DNA from: Phallus indusiatus
Lineage: Eukaryota; Basidiomycota; Agaricomycetes; Phallales; Phallaceae
Reading direction: 5' to 3'
NCBI GenBank assembly: GCA_027605045.1
Contig: JAQFWX010000043.1
Location: forward strand, 264,098 to 328,097
DNA: 64,000 bases
Part shown: positions 62,603 through 64,000 of the stretch, in pieces
How positions within the stretch are numbered: position 1 is the first letter of the stretch
Layout of the letters: the number at the start of each line of letters is the position of its first letter
Position numbers and translations under genes: made by a program
Notes under the pieces: model-generated
What the model was told of the DNA's origin: nothing
Seen by the model: only the letters and a program-made list of their open reading frames with translations
Databases searched by the model: none

Positions 62603-62948
62603 TCGGGGTGCAGTTAGGTAACTCGAGTTTGCTTCATATTTCAGACTTCATTTTGACGAAATGTGCAGGTTAAGTCAGAATCTTATGATGGCTATGCAAT
62701 GTACTGTTTAGGAACGTGTTTATGTGTGTACAATACTCATTTCGAAATGTGCTTTATTTAACCCCGCAGCCGATTAACAAAACATTGAGCATTAGTGTTC
62801 GTGGCATTCTGGGCATGCATGATGATGATTATATTTACATCACTCTCAAGAATGGACGGCGAAAGATTGTGGATACAATCGCAGCCAAAGTCAGAACATA
62901 ACATCGGTCGTGTAGAAGAGAATCAGAGGTAAATGACTATCTTTCTTC

Positions 62949-63682
62949 TTGTCGTCGATCATGAAATGGACCAGTGTGGAAACCAAGTCAGTACTAATAT
63001 TCAGACCTGATCTAACTTCAGATTTGAATATACAGGGACTCCCAGAAGGCACATTACCCGTGACTGATATAGTAGACACGACGATGTCCGTACCGGGAGC
63101 GCATGGTAGAAAAACACTTGTCCATCGGTTACAATTTCCACTGACACCAGCGTACGCCTTTACCGACTATGAAGCGCAAGGTCAGAGTATATACCCAGTT
63201 ATCATTGATATCGCCAAACCTCCGACCGGAGGTCTAACAACCTTTAACACCTACGTTGCATTATCGATATCGAGACGGCGGGAGTTGACGAGAATTTTAC
63301 GTGATTTCGAGAGAAATTGTTCTCACAAGATCCCAACGAGGACCTACAAGCCTATGACGAAGAATTAGAGTTATTGAACAGAGAATGCAAAGACAGATTC
63401 TTTTCGAAGGTACGCACGAGCAACACTCTTATGAAGTGGACGGATGAGATAACTCAGACATTAACAGACAGCCAAAAACTGAGAGGGTCAATTTCGGAGG
63501 ACGCTCCTGTCAACCGGCATGAGTCTTCAACGTCAATGTCGACCGAGGAAGGACGCTTCCCCGTGCATGCACAGAGACAAGTAAATCTCAGTGGCGACAA
63601 TGGTAACGGGACACAGTCACGAGGAGATAATAATAGCCTATATGTAACACCCATACAGATACATATACACAATAATAAATAG
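62949..63682 (+). pseudogene. Relic of a Pif1-like (SF1) helicase C-terminus
   Basis: Residues encoded at 63120-63310 resemble the last third of fungal Pif1-like helicases. Motif V reads TPAYAFTDYEAQGQSIYPVIIDIA, then PPTGGLTTFNTYVALS. The invariant Arg of motif VI (YVALSR) is replaced by Ile. A frameshift near 63325 moves the reading frame: the continuation FSQDPNEDLQAYDEELELLNRECKDRFF lies in another frame from 63317 onward. The upstream ATPase motifs (Walker A and B) are absent within the window. These helicases occur widely as repeated, often broken copies in mushroom genomes and accompany Helitron-like and other elements. The fragment is not functional. Confidence 0.7.
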
Positions 63683-64000
63683 CACATGGAAGCAAAAATA
63701 TCGCGGGGAGAGCCCTAGCATTTCATACAAGGGAAAGTGCAAAGGCATTGCATTGCTCATTTACACACCGGAGTGTTGAAGCTGAAGACATTACTGAAAC
63801 ATCTTCATCAAATTCCATGAAATGACCCTTATGAGGATAAACAGCCTAGGAGAACCCATGTCTCCCTATTCTATATCAGAGGAGAACAAAAAACTATCAG
63901 AGCCTTATTTTCCTCGCCCTGATTCTGCTCGGCGTCGGGCGCGCTTGCAGCTCGCATTATAAATCTGGGCATGAGTGCCATGCGTGGCAAAACCATATTT
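63683..64000. other. Window end, no gene recognised
   Basis: No convincing exon or repeat is visible in the last 0.3 kb after the helicase relic. More of the mobile element could lie beyond the edge. Confidence 0.4.

Overview
The window is nuclear DNA of a filamentous basidiomycete, most likely an Agaricomycete. The genes are dense and cut by many short introns (mostly 45-80 nt) with GT-AG or occasional GC-AG ends. Several proteins are typical of mushrooms: a Swi3/Rsc8 subunit, Elongator subunit 5, an EF-1 beta gene with a tiny last exon, an OPT transporter split into many small exons, and long disordered Ser/Pro-rich proteins. I see no bacterial operons, rRNA, tRNA or CRISPR array. Exon models were built by hand from splice sites. 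Where exon lengths are said to sum correctly, they give an open frame from start to stop.

Layout. 0.3-4.6 kb (minus): an AGC/DMPK-like protein kinase and a phytanoyl-CoA dioxygenase-like protein. 4.6-8.0 kb: a long gene-poor stretch. 8.0-8.7 kb (plus): a MAPEG-family membrane protein. 9.6-13.6 kb (minus): a SWI/SNF-RSC core subunit (SWIRM, ZZ and SANT domains) and an old-yellow-enzyme-type flavin oxidoreductase. 14.7-17.3 kb: translation elongation factor 1 beta (minus) and Elongator subunit ELP5 (plus), divergent across about 213 bp. 18.3-22.1 kb (plus): a large unknown protein with a CxxC...CxxC module and a candidate small Cys-rich protein. 22.6-28.7 kb: mitochondrial FAD glycerol-3-phosphate dehydrogenase (minus) and D-arabinono-1,4-lactone oxidase (plus), divergent. 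31.1-35.5 kb (plus): a 1315-residue RGS-domain membrane protein. 36.8-40.6 kb (minus): an 895-residue disordered protein with an RVxF motif and a small two-helix membrane protein.

41.0-55.5 kb is a transport and small-molecule block: an OPT oligopeptide transporter (minus), two tandem MFS DHA1 transporters (plus) and a penicillin acyltransferase/peptidase C45-type protein (plus). 56.0-59.5 kb (plus): a 1072-residue disordered, coiled-coil protein. 59.5-64.0 kb is gene-poor, with one intact orphan membrane protein and a frameshifted relic of a Pif1-like helicase, the only clear mobile-element debris.

Most genes are housekeeping or signalling. The most distinctive features are the OPT/MFS/MFS/C45 block, a GC-AG versus GT-AG difference at the same intron in the two MFS copies, an overlapping upstream ORF at the glycerol-3-phosphate dehydrogenase start, and the shared EF-1 beta/ELP5 promoter. 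I found no clearly new multi-gene system; the OPT/MFS/C45 block is the best candidate for one.
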